A program made the position numbers and the translations under genes. From assembly GCA_947445035.1 (NCBI GenBank), contig CANFCK010000010.1, forward strand, positions 62,001 through 126,000: a DNA stretch of 64,000 nucleotides, in the 5' to 3' direction. Below, one piece after another: positions 7,931-15,417 of the stretch (the stretch's first letter is position 1; every line of letters starts with the position of its first letter). The notes beneath the pieces are model-generated. The model did not search any database and was not told where the DNA came from. It saw only the letters and a list, made by a program, of their open reading frames with translations. Source of the DNA: Deltaproteobacteria bacterium. Its GTDB lineage: Bacteria > Myxococcota_A > UBA796 > SXON01.

Positions 7931-8383
7931 GTGGCCGAATCGACCCTCCCGGCAGCGCGGTACACGCCGCCCAAGCTCGACGACACCCTCACCCGGGAAC
8001 ACCTCGAGGCGGCGCTGCGTGACGAGGCGGTGGCGGCCGTCGAGGCCTCGTGGTTCGCGCGGATCGCGGAGATCGAGGGCGAACCCGAGGCCGCCCGCGC
8101 CCTGCGGGAGATCGCCGAACAACACAACCTCAACGCGCGCGGCACGCTGGACCTTCTCCTGCGCGCGCGGGAGCCGCTGACCGGGCGGGTGGTGGGCGCC
8201 ACCGCCCAGAACATCGCCGCGTTGGAGCGCTTCTACGCTGAGGACGCGCTGTCCGAGGCGCGGCGGGCGTCAGCGGCGCGGCGCGAGGGGTTCTCCGACA
8301 TCGGCAGCTGGTTTGAAAGCGTGGGCAGGCTACGCGCGGCCCACGCGGCCCGCCTCGCGACGATTCGGACCGGGACCGACTGA
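7931..8383 (+). CDS. Degenerate rubrerythrin/ferritin-like protein (150 aa)
   Basis: Starts at GTG 7931, 13 bases after the radical SAM gene. The sequence fits the four-helix rubrerythrin pattern: AALRDEAVAAVEASWFARIAE (first helix), EGEPEAARALREIAEQ (second) and, in the C-terminal half, ARREGFSDIGSWFESVGRLRAAHAARL, which mirrors the family's EGF-x-x-[VI]-x-x-WFE-x-[LV]-x-[RK]-x-E-x-x-H pattern. By my alignment several diiron ligands are gone. The helix-2 His position is Asn (NLNA), the first Glu of the third-helix pair is Phe, and the Glu three residues before the last His is Arg. No rubredoxin domain is present. It may be a structural or partner protein rather than a peroxidase. Its stop overlaps the next start by one base. 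Confidence 0.55.
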   Translation: MAESTLPAARYTPPKLDDTLTREHLEAALRDEAVAAVEASWFARIAEIEGEPEAARALREIAEQHNLNARGTLDLLLRAREPLTGRVVGATAQNIAALERFYAEDALSEARRASAARREGFSDIGSWFESVGRLRAAHAARLATIRTGTD

Positions 8384-10332
8384 TGGCTGACCCTCGGGAA
8401 ACGGTCACCCGCTACGATGCTGACAGCATCGTGGTTCTGGAGGGGTTGCAAGCGGTGCGGATGCGCCCGGCGATGTACGTCGGCAGCACCGGCTCCGAAG
8501 GCGTGATGCAGCTGGTCGTGGAGGTGCTGCAGAACTCGCTGGACGAAGCGCTGGCGGGCCACGCGGCGCGCATCGAAGCGTCGGTCGACGCCGATGGCAA
8601 CTGGGTGATCGCGGACAACGGGCGCGGGATCCCCATCGGTCAGCACAGCTCGGGCCGGCCGATCCCCGAGGTGGTGGTCACTGAACTCCACGCCGGGGGA
8701 AAGTTCAAGGAAGGCGCGTACCGTCTGCCTGGGGGCCTCCACGGGGTGGGCCTGACCTGCGTGAACGCCCTGTCGTCGAGTTTTGAGTTGGAAGTGCGCA
8801 GAGGCGGCGGGCGGTGGCTGGGGCGGTGGGCCGCTGGCGCGGCCGTGGCGCCGTTTCAGCGGGTCGGGGATGCCGCGGACGTGGGCACCATCGTGCGCTT
8901 CACTCCCGACGCCGCCATCTTCGGTGGGGCCGCCGCCGACGCCGCAGCGGTAGAGCGCTGGCTGCGGGCTCAGAGTTGGCTCACGTCGGGGCTGTCCTGC
9001 AGCTTCCGCCGACCCGGGGGCGAGGTTCGGTTCTCCTCGGATGAGGGTCTCGGCGGCTTTGCACGCTGGCTCAGCGACGGACAGGAATGGGTACACCCTG
9101 ACCCCGTGGTCATTTCTGGCGAGGCCGTCGGCATTCAGGTCGATGCGGCGCTTTTGTGGACCCGCGCCTTCGCCGAGCACGTGGACTGTTTCGTCAACCA
9201 CGTGCACACGCCGCTGGGTGGCGCGCACACCGACGGGCTCCGCGCCGCAATTGGCCACGCCCTGACCCGCTACGCCCGCGACGCGGGACTCATCGATGCC
9301 ACGGAGCCGCTGCAGGGTAGCGACACCATGGAAGGGTTGATGGCGGTGCTGTCGGTGCGGATGCGCGACCCGCACTTCGAGGGCCAGACCAAGACCCGCC
9401 TGCTGGATCCAATCGCGGGCCAGGCCGTCGAAAAGGCCGTCGGCATCGCGCTGGCAGATTGGTTGCGCGCGCATCCGGCAGACGCTGCAGCGGTGGTCGG
9501 GCGGGCCATAGAAGCCGGCCGGGCCAGGATGGCGTCCCGGCGTGCCAGCGAGCGCGCCCGCTACGAACGCGTCGAGCACCTGGTCGACAAGGACATCTAC
9601 CGCCAGCAGTTCGGCATCCGCAGCAAGAACTGGCACACCTCGGCCGACTGGATCACCAACGCCGGACTGCTCGGTCTGCACGGCGGCTCCAGCCAGCTCG
9701 CCGAAGACGCGGTCGTGCTGGATGTCTGTTGCGGCTCCGGTGTGGTCGGCAACAGCTTCCGTGGAAAAGTCGGCAAGATCATCGGGCTGGACCTGACGCC
9801 GGAGATGGTGGCGCTGTCGCGCACCCGACTGGACGAGGTGGTCCAGGGGGACGTGTACGACATCCCCTTCCCCGATGCCACCTTCGACGGGGTGTGCAAT
9901 CGCGAGGTGCTGCACCTGCTTCCCCAGCCCGAACGTCCGCTCTCCGAGATATTCCGTGTCCTGAAGCCCGGGGGGCAGTTCGTCGTGGGCCAGTGGGTGC
10001 CCTTCTCCGCGATCGATGGCCCGTGGATGTTCCAGGTGGTGAAGAAGAAGCAGCCGCTCTTCGTGAACAACCTCTACGACGAAGACATGCGCGCGCTCCT
10101 TGCCCAGGCCGGCTTCGAACGCCTCACGACGCAGGAATACCTCCAGTGGGAAGACATCGACAACTGGATCGCCACCTGGGAAACACCCCAGCTTCACCGG
10201 CACCAGATTCGCGACCTGTACCACCACTGCCCGGCCGAAGTGCGCGCGGTGCACCCCTTCGAGATCTCGCCCGCCGGCGCCATCCGAGACTGTTGGCGCT
10301 GGGTGATCTACTCGGTGTTCAAGCCGGGGTAG
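8383..10332 (+). CDS. Fusion: GyrB/ParE-type GHKL ATPase + class I SAM methyltransferase
   Basis: One uninterrupted 649-residue frame joins two unrelated modules. Residues 1-395 are a complete GyrB-like N-terminal half. The catalytic Glu47 and Asn51 lie in VVEVLQNSLDEALAG, Asp78 in ADNGRGIP, the ATP-lid glycines in GGLHGVG (117-123), and a transducer domain follows with the QTK loop at 335-337. The TOPRIM nuclease and C-terminal domains of a topoisomerase are absent. From about residue 400 the protein is a SAM methyltransferase with motif I DVCCGSG (447-453), an Asp after IIGL for the ribose, and FRVLKPGGQFVVGQW. The enzyme cannot cleave DNA, but could bind ATP, dimerise and methylate. ATG overlaps the preceding stop, so it is coupled to the rubrerythrin-like gene. 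The 3' end overlaps the convergent pirin gene by 14 bases. The domain calls are firm; the function is unknown. Confidence 0.85.
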   Translation: MADPRETVTRYDADSIVVLEGLQAVRMRPAMYVGSTGSEGVMQLVVEVLQNSLDEALAGHAARIEASVDADGNWVIADNGRGIPIGQHSSGRPIPEVVVTELHAGGKFKEGAYRLPGGLHGVGLTCVNALSSSFELEVRRGGGRWLGRWAAGAAVAPFQRVGDAADVGTIVRFTPDAAIFGGAAADAAAVERWLRAQSWLTSGLSCSFRRPGGEVRFSSDEGLGGFARWLSDGQEWVHPDPVVISGEAVGIQVDAALLWTRAFAEHVDCFVNHVHTPLGGAHTDGLRAAIGHALTRYARDAGLIDATEPLQGSDTMEGLMAVLSVRMRDPHFEGQTKTRLLDPIAGQAVEKAVGIALADWLRAHPADAAAVVGRAIEAGRARMASRRASERARYERVEHLVDKDIYRQQFGIRSKNWHTSADWITNAGLLGLHGGSSQLAEDAVVLDVCCGSGVVGNSFRGKVGKIIGLDLTPEMVALSRTRLDEVVQGDVYDIPFPDATFDGVCNREVLHLLPQPERPLSEIFRVLKPGGQFVVGQWVPFSAIDGPWMFQVVKKKQPLFVNNLYDEDMRALLAQAGFERLTTQEYLQWEDIDNWIATWETPQLHRHQIRDLYHHCPAEVRAVHPFEISPAGAIRDCWRWVIYSVFKPG

Positions 10333-11338
10333 GCGGCCGCTCCATCCGCCCGTCGGCGTGCCGGGCGAACCGCCCTTCCTCCCGCGGATGTACCGGGTCG
10401 GACGCTGGCCAGGGCCAGCCGCCGAAGCTGGTGCGACGATAGTCGGCGAAGGCCTGCTGTATCTCCGCGGCGGTGTTCATCACGAAGGGGCCGTGCTGGG
10501 CCACGGGCTCGCCGATGGGGCGGCCTTGCAGCAAGAGCAACTCGCAGGCCGTTCCCGCCACGAGCGTGGCGGGAAGCTCACTACGGAGCTGCAGTGCGTG
10601 ATTCGCTGGCGACGCGATGCCATCGAGAGTGAGCGCGGAGCCCGAGAAGAAGTAGAGCACCCGATTGAGGCCGGCCCCCGCCGCCGGGATGGTGAAGGTG
10701 GCGCCGGCGTCGAGGCGAATCGTCCAGATCCAGACCTGGTTTGCGGCGTCAGCGGCCCAGGAGTGCGGGGGCGGGGGCGGGGGCTTGGCGTCGCCAAGCG
10801 CCCCGGCCACCACCGTCACGGTCGCGGCGCGCCCGGTGGGTCCGGACGCCACCACCGGGATCGACTCGTTCCACAACATCGAGAAGTGGGGCGGCACGCG
10901 CTTGGAGCGGCCCGGAAGATTGATCCAGATCTGGAAGAGCTCGGCGGGGTTGTCACCATCCTGGCGGACGAGGGGAAACATCTCGCTGTGTACGATGCCG
11001 TCGCCTGCGGTCATCCACTGGGCGTCCCCGCGCCCGAAGCGGGCCGCAGCCCCCAGCGAGTCGGAGTGATCGATGTACCCGCTGCGCGCGACGGTGACGG
11101 TCTCAAACCCGCGATGGGGATGCGAGGGGAAGCCGGGCACGGTTTTCCCGTGGTACATGCTCCATCCATCCTTGCCGGCGAAGTCCTGGCCCAGCTCCCG
11201 ACCCGCCAAAGAAGCAACCGGGCCCATACGCTCGTTGCCGGGCGGGTAAGCGTCATTGTGGTGGACGCAGAACAGGAAAGGATCAACGGTGGGCCATGGC
11301 GGGGCGCCCAGCGGCACGGTGCTTAGGAGCGGGCTCAT
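10319..11338 (-). CDS. Pirin-family cupin protein (339 aa)
   Basis: Bicupin of the pirin family. The N-terminal cupin carries the metal-binding pattern HPHRGFETVTV, followed by GDGIVHSEMFP with the later His and Glu ligands. The C-terminal half contains the second, non-metal cupin (LNRVLYFFSGSALTLDG and LLLLQGRPIGEPVAQHGPFVMNT, the usual pirin ending). Known pirins include quercetin dioxygenases and redox-sensitive transcription cofactors, so the role is open. The start is ATG 11338, giving MSPLLSTVPLG. The frame extends upstream but lacks similarity there. An insert of six prolines lies in the interdomain linker (about residue 210). Transcription converges with the GyrB-methyltransferase gene. 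The start is only eight bases from the stop of the PH-domain gene upstream, so the two may be co-transcribed. Confidence 0.85.
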   Translation of the reverse strand: MSPLLSTVPLGAPPWPTVDPFLFCVHHNDAYPPGNERMGPVASLAGRELGQDFAGKDGWSMYHGKTVPGFPSHPHRGFETVTVARSGYIDHSDSLGAAARFGRGDAQWMTAGDGIVHSEMFPLVRQDGDNPAELFQIWINLPGRSKRVPPHFSMLWNESIPVVASGPTGRAATVTVVAGALGDAKPPPPPPHSWAADAANQVWIWTIRLDAGATFTIPAAGAGLNRVLYFFSGSALTLDGIASPANHALQLRSELPATLVAGTACELLLLQGRPIGEPVAQHGPFVMNTAAEIQQAFADYRRTSFGGWPWPASDPVHPREEGRFARHADGRMERPPTPA

Positions 11339-11346
11339 GTGCGTGC

Positions 11347-11850
11347 TTAGCCCGCCGGCGAGATGATCACCGGTCGCCCACCCGTCTCCACCAAGACCGC
11401 ACAGGCCGGGTCGGTCACCCAAGCGCGTGCCAACCGCCCATCGACCACGAACCAGCCGTACCACCCGAAGCCGCCGTTGATCGCGAAGCGGTCCGTCCCC
11501 ACCCCGCCGATGGGCGCTTCGGCGAGCCAAGGCACCCTGACGCGGCGCAGACGGGTGACCACCGTCAGCGAGTCGCCATCGCGCTCGTAGCGAAGCGGCG
11601 CGTCAGCGAGGACCCACAAGAGCGACGCCCCGACGACGACAAAAAAGCTCGCCGCGATCCACGGGGGGCGGCCGGCGAGGACGTCGCCGACCAGGGCGCT
11701 TGCGGCGGCGAGCCACAGCGCGACCGCCGTCACGCCCAAAACCCTCGCGCGCAGCGGCAGGGCGGCGGGGAGGAGCGTCACGGGTGGGGCAGCTATCCCC
11801 ACCAGGCGTTCATCGGTGCCCCTGCGCCGCAAGCGTCCACTCCGATGCAC
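11347..11850 (-). CDS. Membrane protein with bacterial PH domain (167 aa)
   Basis: Two hydrophobic segments (about residues 35-55 and 63-82) precede a short domain containing the patterns LTVVTRLRRVRVPW, FAINGGFGWYGWFVVDG, AWVTDPACAVLVETGG and a terminal RPVIISP. That series of strands fits the membrane-linked bacterial PH-domain proteins (PF10882-like): a GLPGLYxxG-like turn and a closing LLE-T-x-x-G-R-x-[VI]-L-I-S-P. The Arg-rich N-terminus is expected to face the cytoplasm. The function of this family is not known. It sits directly upstream of the pirin gene on the same strand. Confidence 0.6.
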   Translation of the reverse strand: MHRSGRLRRRGTDERLVGIAAPPVTLLPAALPLRARVLGVTAVALWLAAASALVGDVLAGRPPWIAASFFVVVGASLLWVLADAPLRYERDGDSLTVVTRLRRVRVPWLAEAPIGGVGTDRFAINGGFGWYGWFVVDGRLARAWVTDPACAVLVETGGRPVIISPAG

Positions 11851-12021
11851 GATCTACACGTCCTACACGTGACGGGTCCCTCGGTCAAGCGCCGCCGAGC
11901 GCGGGTGACTCCTCCGGCAGCCGACGCCATCCTCGACCGCCTTCGCCGCCGACGACACCCGGATCACGACCGCCCCCGGCCCGCAGACGACGACCGAGCG
12001 GGAACCTCGATTTTCGCTCCT

Positions 12022-12037
12022 GGCACGCCCATTGCAC
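12022..12037 (+). promoter_or_regulatory. Consensus sigma-54 promoter
   Basis: TGGCACG-CCCA-TTGCA at 12022-12037 matches the sigma-54 -24/-12 consensus at every conserved base, with the GG and GC doublets at the required spacing. The predicted start of transcription is near 12048, about 28 bases before ATG 12077. Such promoters need an AAA+ activator bound upstream. The 170 bases before it hold no gene, but I cannot identify the activator site. A direct repeat CTACACGT (11854-11861 and 11863-11870) lies near the far edge. It should drive the secreted protein at 12077 and the coupled dikinase-like lipoprotein. Confidence 0.8.
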
Positions 12038-12076
12038 TACCGCCTGAGCAGTTCCCCCGCTACCCTGGAGTTCCCC

Positions 12077-12868
12077 ATGTTCTTGCTCCTCTCCCTCAGC
12101 GCAGCCTTCGCCGACGTCACCGACGTCGCCGCCCCCGAGATGTGCATGGCGGCGACGCCGTCCCAGACCTTTCCGGGCAACGGAGCGACCAACGTGCCCC
12201 TGGACGTCGTTCCGGCCGTGGTCTTTACCGACAACGGCTGTGGCAACAGCGAGTGGGTGCTGACCCTGACGCGGGACGAGGATGGCGAGGTCGCCGGCAC
12301 CGTGAATGACGCGGCCCCGGACTTCCTCGCCGAGCTGGCGCTGGACGCCGACCTGGACGCCGACACCGCCTACACCCTGACGATCAGCGGCACGCAGGAG
12401 GCCATCGTCACCTTCACCACCGGCGCTGCCCTGGTGCAGCCTCACGGACTGGTGCCCGAGGTGCTCGACGTGAGCGCCACCTGGGAGGATGTGACCCAGC
12501 AGGTGGTGTTCAGCGGCAATGTCCTCAATGGAGCTTCGGCCGGCCAGGACCTCATCGTCCAATGGCAGACCGCCGCGCCCGGGGGTGGAGACGAGCTGAA
12601 GAACACCTTCGTCGACGCCGCAGGCACCCAAGCGGAACACGTCTATGTGGCCGCCGGCTCGATCGACGCGCCCAGCGACTGGTGCCTCACGCCGTCGATT
12701 CGCAAGGACGACGGCACCTGGAACGTGGGCGAGGAAGTTTGCGGCGAGGTCGACGACCAGAGCAGCGACGACCCCTTCTCCTGCAGCACCGGCGGCGGGA
12801 GTTCGTCGGCGTTTGCCGCGCTGCTGGCAAGTGCTTCCCTGCTGGCTCGCCGGGCCCGACGCGCATGA
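12077..12868 (+). CDS. Secreted protein with MYXO-CTERM-like tail (263 aa)
   Basis: Begins with a short signal peptide (MFLLLSLSAAFA). PSQTFPGNGATNVPLDVVPAVVF is an Ig-like SbsA/Big_5-type strand pattern found in surface proteins. The C-terminus, a Cys in DPFSCSTGGG followed by a hydrophobic helix (about 20 residues) and the basic ending LLARRARRA, resembles the MYXO-CTERM sorting signal that anchors proteins at the myxobacterial surface after processing. Cys residues at C-G, C-L and C-G positions in the ectodomain suggest disulfides. ATG 12077 is preferred over an upstream frame because of the signal peptide and the CTGGAG ribosome site. A consensus sigma-54 promoter lies 40 bases upstream. 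Its stop overlaps the start of the dikinase-like gene (ATGA). Confidence 0.75.
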   Translation: MFLLLSLSAAFADVTDVAAPEMCMAATPSQTFPGNGATNVPLDVVPAVVFTDNGCGNSEWVLTLTRDEDGEVAGTVNDAAPDFLAELALDADLDADTAYTLTISGTQEAIVTFTTGAALVQPHGLVPEVLDVSATWEDVTQQVVFSGNVLNGASAGQDLIVQWQTAAPGGGDELKNTFVDAAGTQAEHVYVAAGSIDAPSDWCLTPSIRKDDGTWNVGEEVCGEVDDQSSDDPFSCSTGGGSSSAFAALLASASLLARRARRA

Positions 12869-14946
12869 TATGGTCGCGACGAGCGGCGCTGGCGCTCCTT
12901 GTCGCGCTCCTCGGCTGCGACGGGGCGACGACGCCCGACCCCACCACGTGCGACCTCGCCAACGAGCAGATGGGTGTCACCGTGTGTGTGGAGTCCGTCG
13001 CGACCCGAAGCGTCTGGGAATTGCTTTCGTTGGACGCGCCCCAGGTCGATATCGCCAACGCGCTGAAGTACCTCGTGCCCACAGACGACAGCGTGCCGTT
13101 GCCGGCGATGTTCGTCAACTCCCGGGGTTTCAATCTCCACTACGACTTCCTGCTGGCGGTCTTTCCCGAACACTATGCCGCCTTGACCTGGGCCCAGTAC
13201 GTGGCGATGGTCATCAGCCCGGCTGACCGCCAGTATTGGGGCGGCGACGTGTCCGAGTACCTGGAATCCGGGGGGAAAACCCGGTTCGGCTTCATCGTCT
13301 GGGACGACCCGGCGGACGAGGCGTCGATGCCCAGCTACGACGACGTGCTCTACGTGTGGCGTGAGCTTCAGCCTCGATTCTCGCTGGGTGAGCTGATGTT
13401 CGTCCCCGCGTCACAGAACCAGCGAGATGCAGTGGCCGCCTGGACTGACGCGCCATTTGCCATCCGCGGCGAGGACCACATCACTTACGAGCCGTACAAC
13501 GAGGCGGTGGGCTACGGAACCCTGCGCTTTCAACCTTTGGAGACGCTGGAGGCGGACAGCCTGGCCGGGGCCTTCGGCTACCAGGACCTGCTGGTGCTCG
13601 ACGAAGCGCCCATGGACCTCGGTCGCGTGGTCAGCGGCGTGGTGACGGGAACCCGACAGGCGGCCTTGAGCCACGTCAATGTCCGCATGAGCGCGCGCGG
13701 TACGCCCAATTGTTTCACCGCCGAGCCGTGGACCAAGCTGGCGGGCTGGGAGGGTCAGCTCGTCCGGCTGGAGTGTGCCGAAGACGCGCTCCTCGTCAGC
13801 GCGGCCAGCCCAGAGGAGGCGCAGGCCTGGTGGGAGAGCATCCGGCCTGATCCCGTCACCATCGCGGCCGCCGACACCGAGTGGACCGCGCTCGTGCCCC
13901 TTCTGGACGCCCCGACCGACACCGAAGGAGAGCGCCATCAGAACTTCCTCCGCTTCGGGGCCAAAGGCGCCAACCTCGCCACCCTTTACCAGCGCATCGA
14001 TCCCGGCCCCCAGTTCGACGGCTTCCTGATTCCGTTCGCCTTCTACAGTCGTTTCCTCGAGAATCGTTGGGATGCGCCCGTCGCCGAGGGCACCGAGGCG
14101 CTCAGCTTCGCCGAGACCATCGTCGCGTGGCACGCGGAACCCGAATTCCTGACCAACGCCGCCCTGCGATCGTCACGATTGGCGGCGCTCCGGGCTGCCA
14201 TGCTCGTGGCGCCGGTCGACGCGGAGGACCTCGCAGCCATCGGCGAGAGGGTGGAGACCGAGTTCGGCGGTGCCGATGTCATGGTGCGCTTTCGGAGTTC
14301 GTCCAACGCGGAGGACGGCGTCGAGTTTTCGGGTGCAGGGCTCTACGACAGCGTCAGCGCCTGTGTTGCGGACGACCTCGACGACGGGACTACCGGGCCG
14401 AGCCTCTGTGACGACGACAAAGATGAGGAGAAGCCGGTCTGGGATGCGCTCCGGGCCGTGTGGGCGAGTGTGTGGAACAGTGGCGCTTGGGAAGAGCGCG
14501 CCTGGTACGGCATGGAGCAGACCGATGTCGCGATGGCGATTTTGGTGAATGACCAGTCGGAGCGCGAAGAAGCCAACCTCGTCGCGTTCACTGGCAACCC
14601 GACAAACGCCGACACCCGCTGGCTCGTCGAGGCGCAGGCCGGCGATATCGACGTGGTCGCGGCGGAGGCCGGTGTCTCCCCGGAGCGCACCTTGCTCACG
14701 GTCATGTTCGACGCGGTGACCGGTATCGAGCGGGTGGACGGCTCCAGCGAGGTGTCGGACGGGGAGGTCGTGCTGTCGGACGCGCGGCTCTACGAGGTGG
14801 GCGCCCTCTTGCTGGAAGTGGAGGCGGTCATGCCCCACGACGGCGCGCTCGACGACGTCCCCTTCATGTGGGACACCGAGCAGAAGATTCTTGAAGACGG
14901 GCGGTTGGTCATCAAACAGGTGCGCCCGTTCGCGCGGGACGAGTAG
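12865..14946 (+). CDS. Extracytoplasmic dikinase-like lipoprotein (PEP-utilising His domain + PPDK ATP-binding domain)
   Basis: 693 residues from ATG 12865, overlapping the preceding stop. The start MIWSRRAALALLVALLGC is a lipoprotein signal. Residues 120-240 have no family I recognise. Next comes a swivel-type phosphohistidine domain, GVVTGTRQAALSHVNVRM, with His270 at the position of the catalytic His in TSHAA of PEP synthase and LSHVSVRAR of glucan water dikinase. From about 363 to the end is a PPDK_N-type ATP-binding domain: RFGAKGANLATLYQRI, VRFRSSSNAEDGVEFSGAG (about 473-491) and a final VIKQVRPFA strand typical of the family. The His-then-ATP domain order matches glucan water dikinases rather than PEP synthase. 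Being a lipoprotein, it would face a compartment lacking ATP, so it may have lost catalysis or bind another ligand. Confidence 0.72.
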   Translation: MIWSRRAALALLVALLGCDGATTPDPTTCDLANEQMGVTVCVESVATRSVWELLSLDAPQVDIANALKYLVPTDDSVPLPAMFVNSRGFNLHYDFLLAVFPEHYAALTWAQYVAMVISPADRQYWGGDVSEYLESGGKTRFGFIVWDDPADEASMPSYDDVLYVWRELQPRFSLGELMFVPASQNQRDAVAAWTDAPFAIRGEDHITYEPYNEAVGYGTLRFQPLETLEADSLAGAFGYQDLLVLDEAPMDLGRVVSGVVTGTRQAALSHVNVRMSARGTPNCFTAEPWTKLAGWEGQLVRLECAEDALLVSAASPEEAQAWWESIRPDPVTIAAADTEWTALVPLLDAPTDTEGERHQNFLRFGAKGANLATLYQRIDPGPQFDGFLIPFAFYSRFLENRWDAPVAEGTEALSFAETIVAWHAEPEFLTNAALRSSRLAALRAAMLVAPVDAEDLAAIGERVETEFGGADVMVRFRSSSNAEDGVEFSGAGLYDSVSACVADDLDDGTTGPSLCDDDKDEEKPVWDALRAVWASVWNSGAWEERAWYGMEQTDVAMAILVNDQSEREEANLVAFTGNPTNADTRWLVEAQAGDIDVVAAEAGVSPERTLLTVMFDAVTGIERVDGSSEVSDGEVVLSDARLYEVGALLLEVEAVMPHDGALDDVPFMWDTEQKILEDGRLVIKQVRPFARDE

Positions 14947-15408
14947 CTACTCCGCCGGCCAGGTGTATTCGGCGCCGGCTGAGAGGTGGCCATCGTCGTC
15001 CATCGCGTAGAGCTGCACCGTCCCGGTGAGGGTGCAGGACTCCTCGTCCTCGGTGGACGTCCAGCTCGACAGCAGTGCTCCATTGGCAAACACCGCGGGC
15101 TGCTCGTCGCCAGGACGGTCGTTCTGGACGATGACGGCGAAGTTCTGCGACACGGTGATGTCGTCTTCTCCCTGCGGATCGGTCGCAGTACCGTTGACGA
15201 TCCAGGTGGGCTCGGCATCGACGTTCACGGCGCAGGAGACCGAGGTGATCTCGACCACCGGCGCGTTGACGTCCACATCGGAGTCGGAGTCGGCGTCGCT
15301 GTCGGCGTCGGCGTCCGCATCTGCGTCCCCTTCGGCCGAGTCGCCCAGGCCGACGGGATCCCCACAGCCTACAAGGAAGAGCGAGAGCGAGAGGGAAAGC
15401 CGAAGCAT
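14947..15408 (-). CDS. Small lipoprotein with Asp/Ala/Ser linker (153 aa)
   Basis: MLRLSLSLSLFLVGCGD is a lipoprotein signal with Cys15. It is followed by a low-complexity stretch of alternating Asp with Ala or Ser (about residues 28-47), probably an extended, calcium-binding or spacer region. The rest (VEITSVSCAVNVDAEPTWIVNGTATDPQGEDDI...) looks like a single Ig-like beta domain with two cysteines that could pair. It is convergent with the dikinase gene, whose stop it abuts, and lies nine bases downstream of the second sulfatase, so it is likely in that operon. No family is recognised. Confidence 0.65.
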   Translation of the reverse strand: MLRLSLSLSLFLVGCGDPVGLGDSAEGDADADADADSDADSDSDVDVNAPVVEITSVSCAVNVDAEPTWIVNGTATDPQGEDDITVSQNFAVIVQNDRPGDEQPAVFANGALLSSWTSTEDEESCTLTGTVQLYAMDDDGHLSAGAEYTWPAE

Positions 15409-15417
15409 GAGCGACTC

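Noticed and set aside
8233-10254. 673-residue open frame antisense to the GyrB-methyltransferase gene
   Set aside because: No recognisable family. It mirrors the codon pattern of the real gene on the opposite strand.
8383-10332. Self-resistance gyrase B for a gyrase inhibitor cluster
   Set aside because: TOPRIM and the C-terminal half are absent, so it could not replace GyrB in a working gyrase, and no aminocoumarin or peptide-synthetase genes are near.
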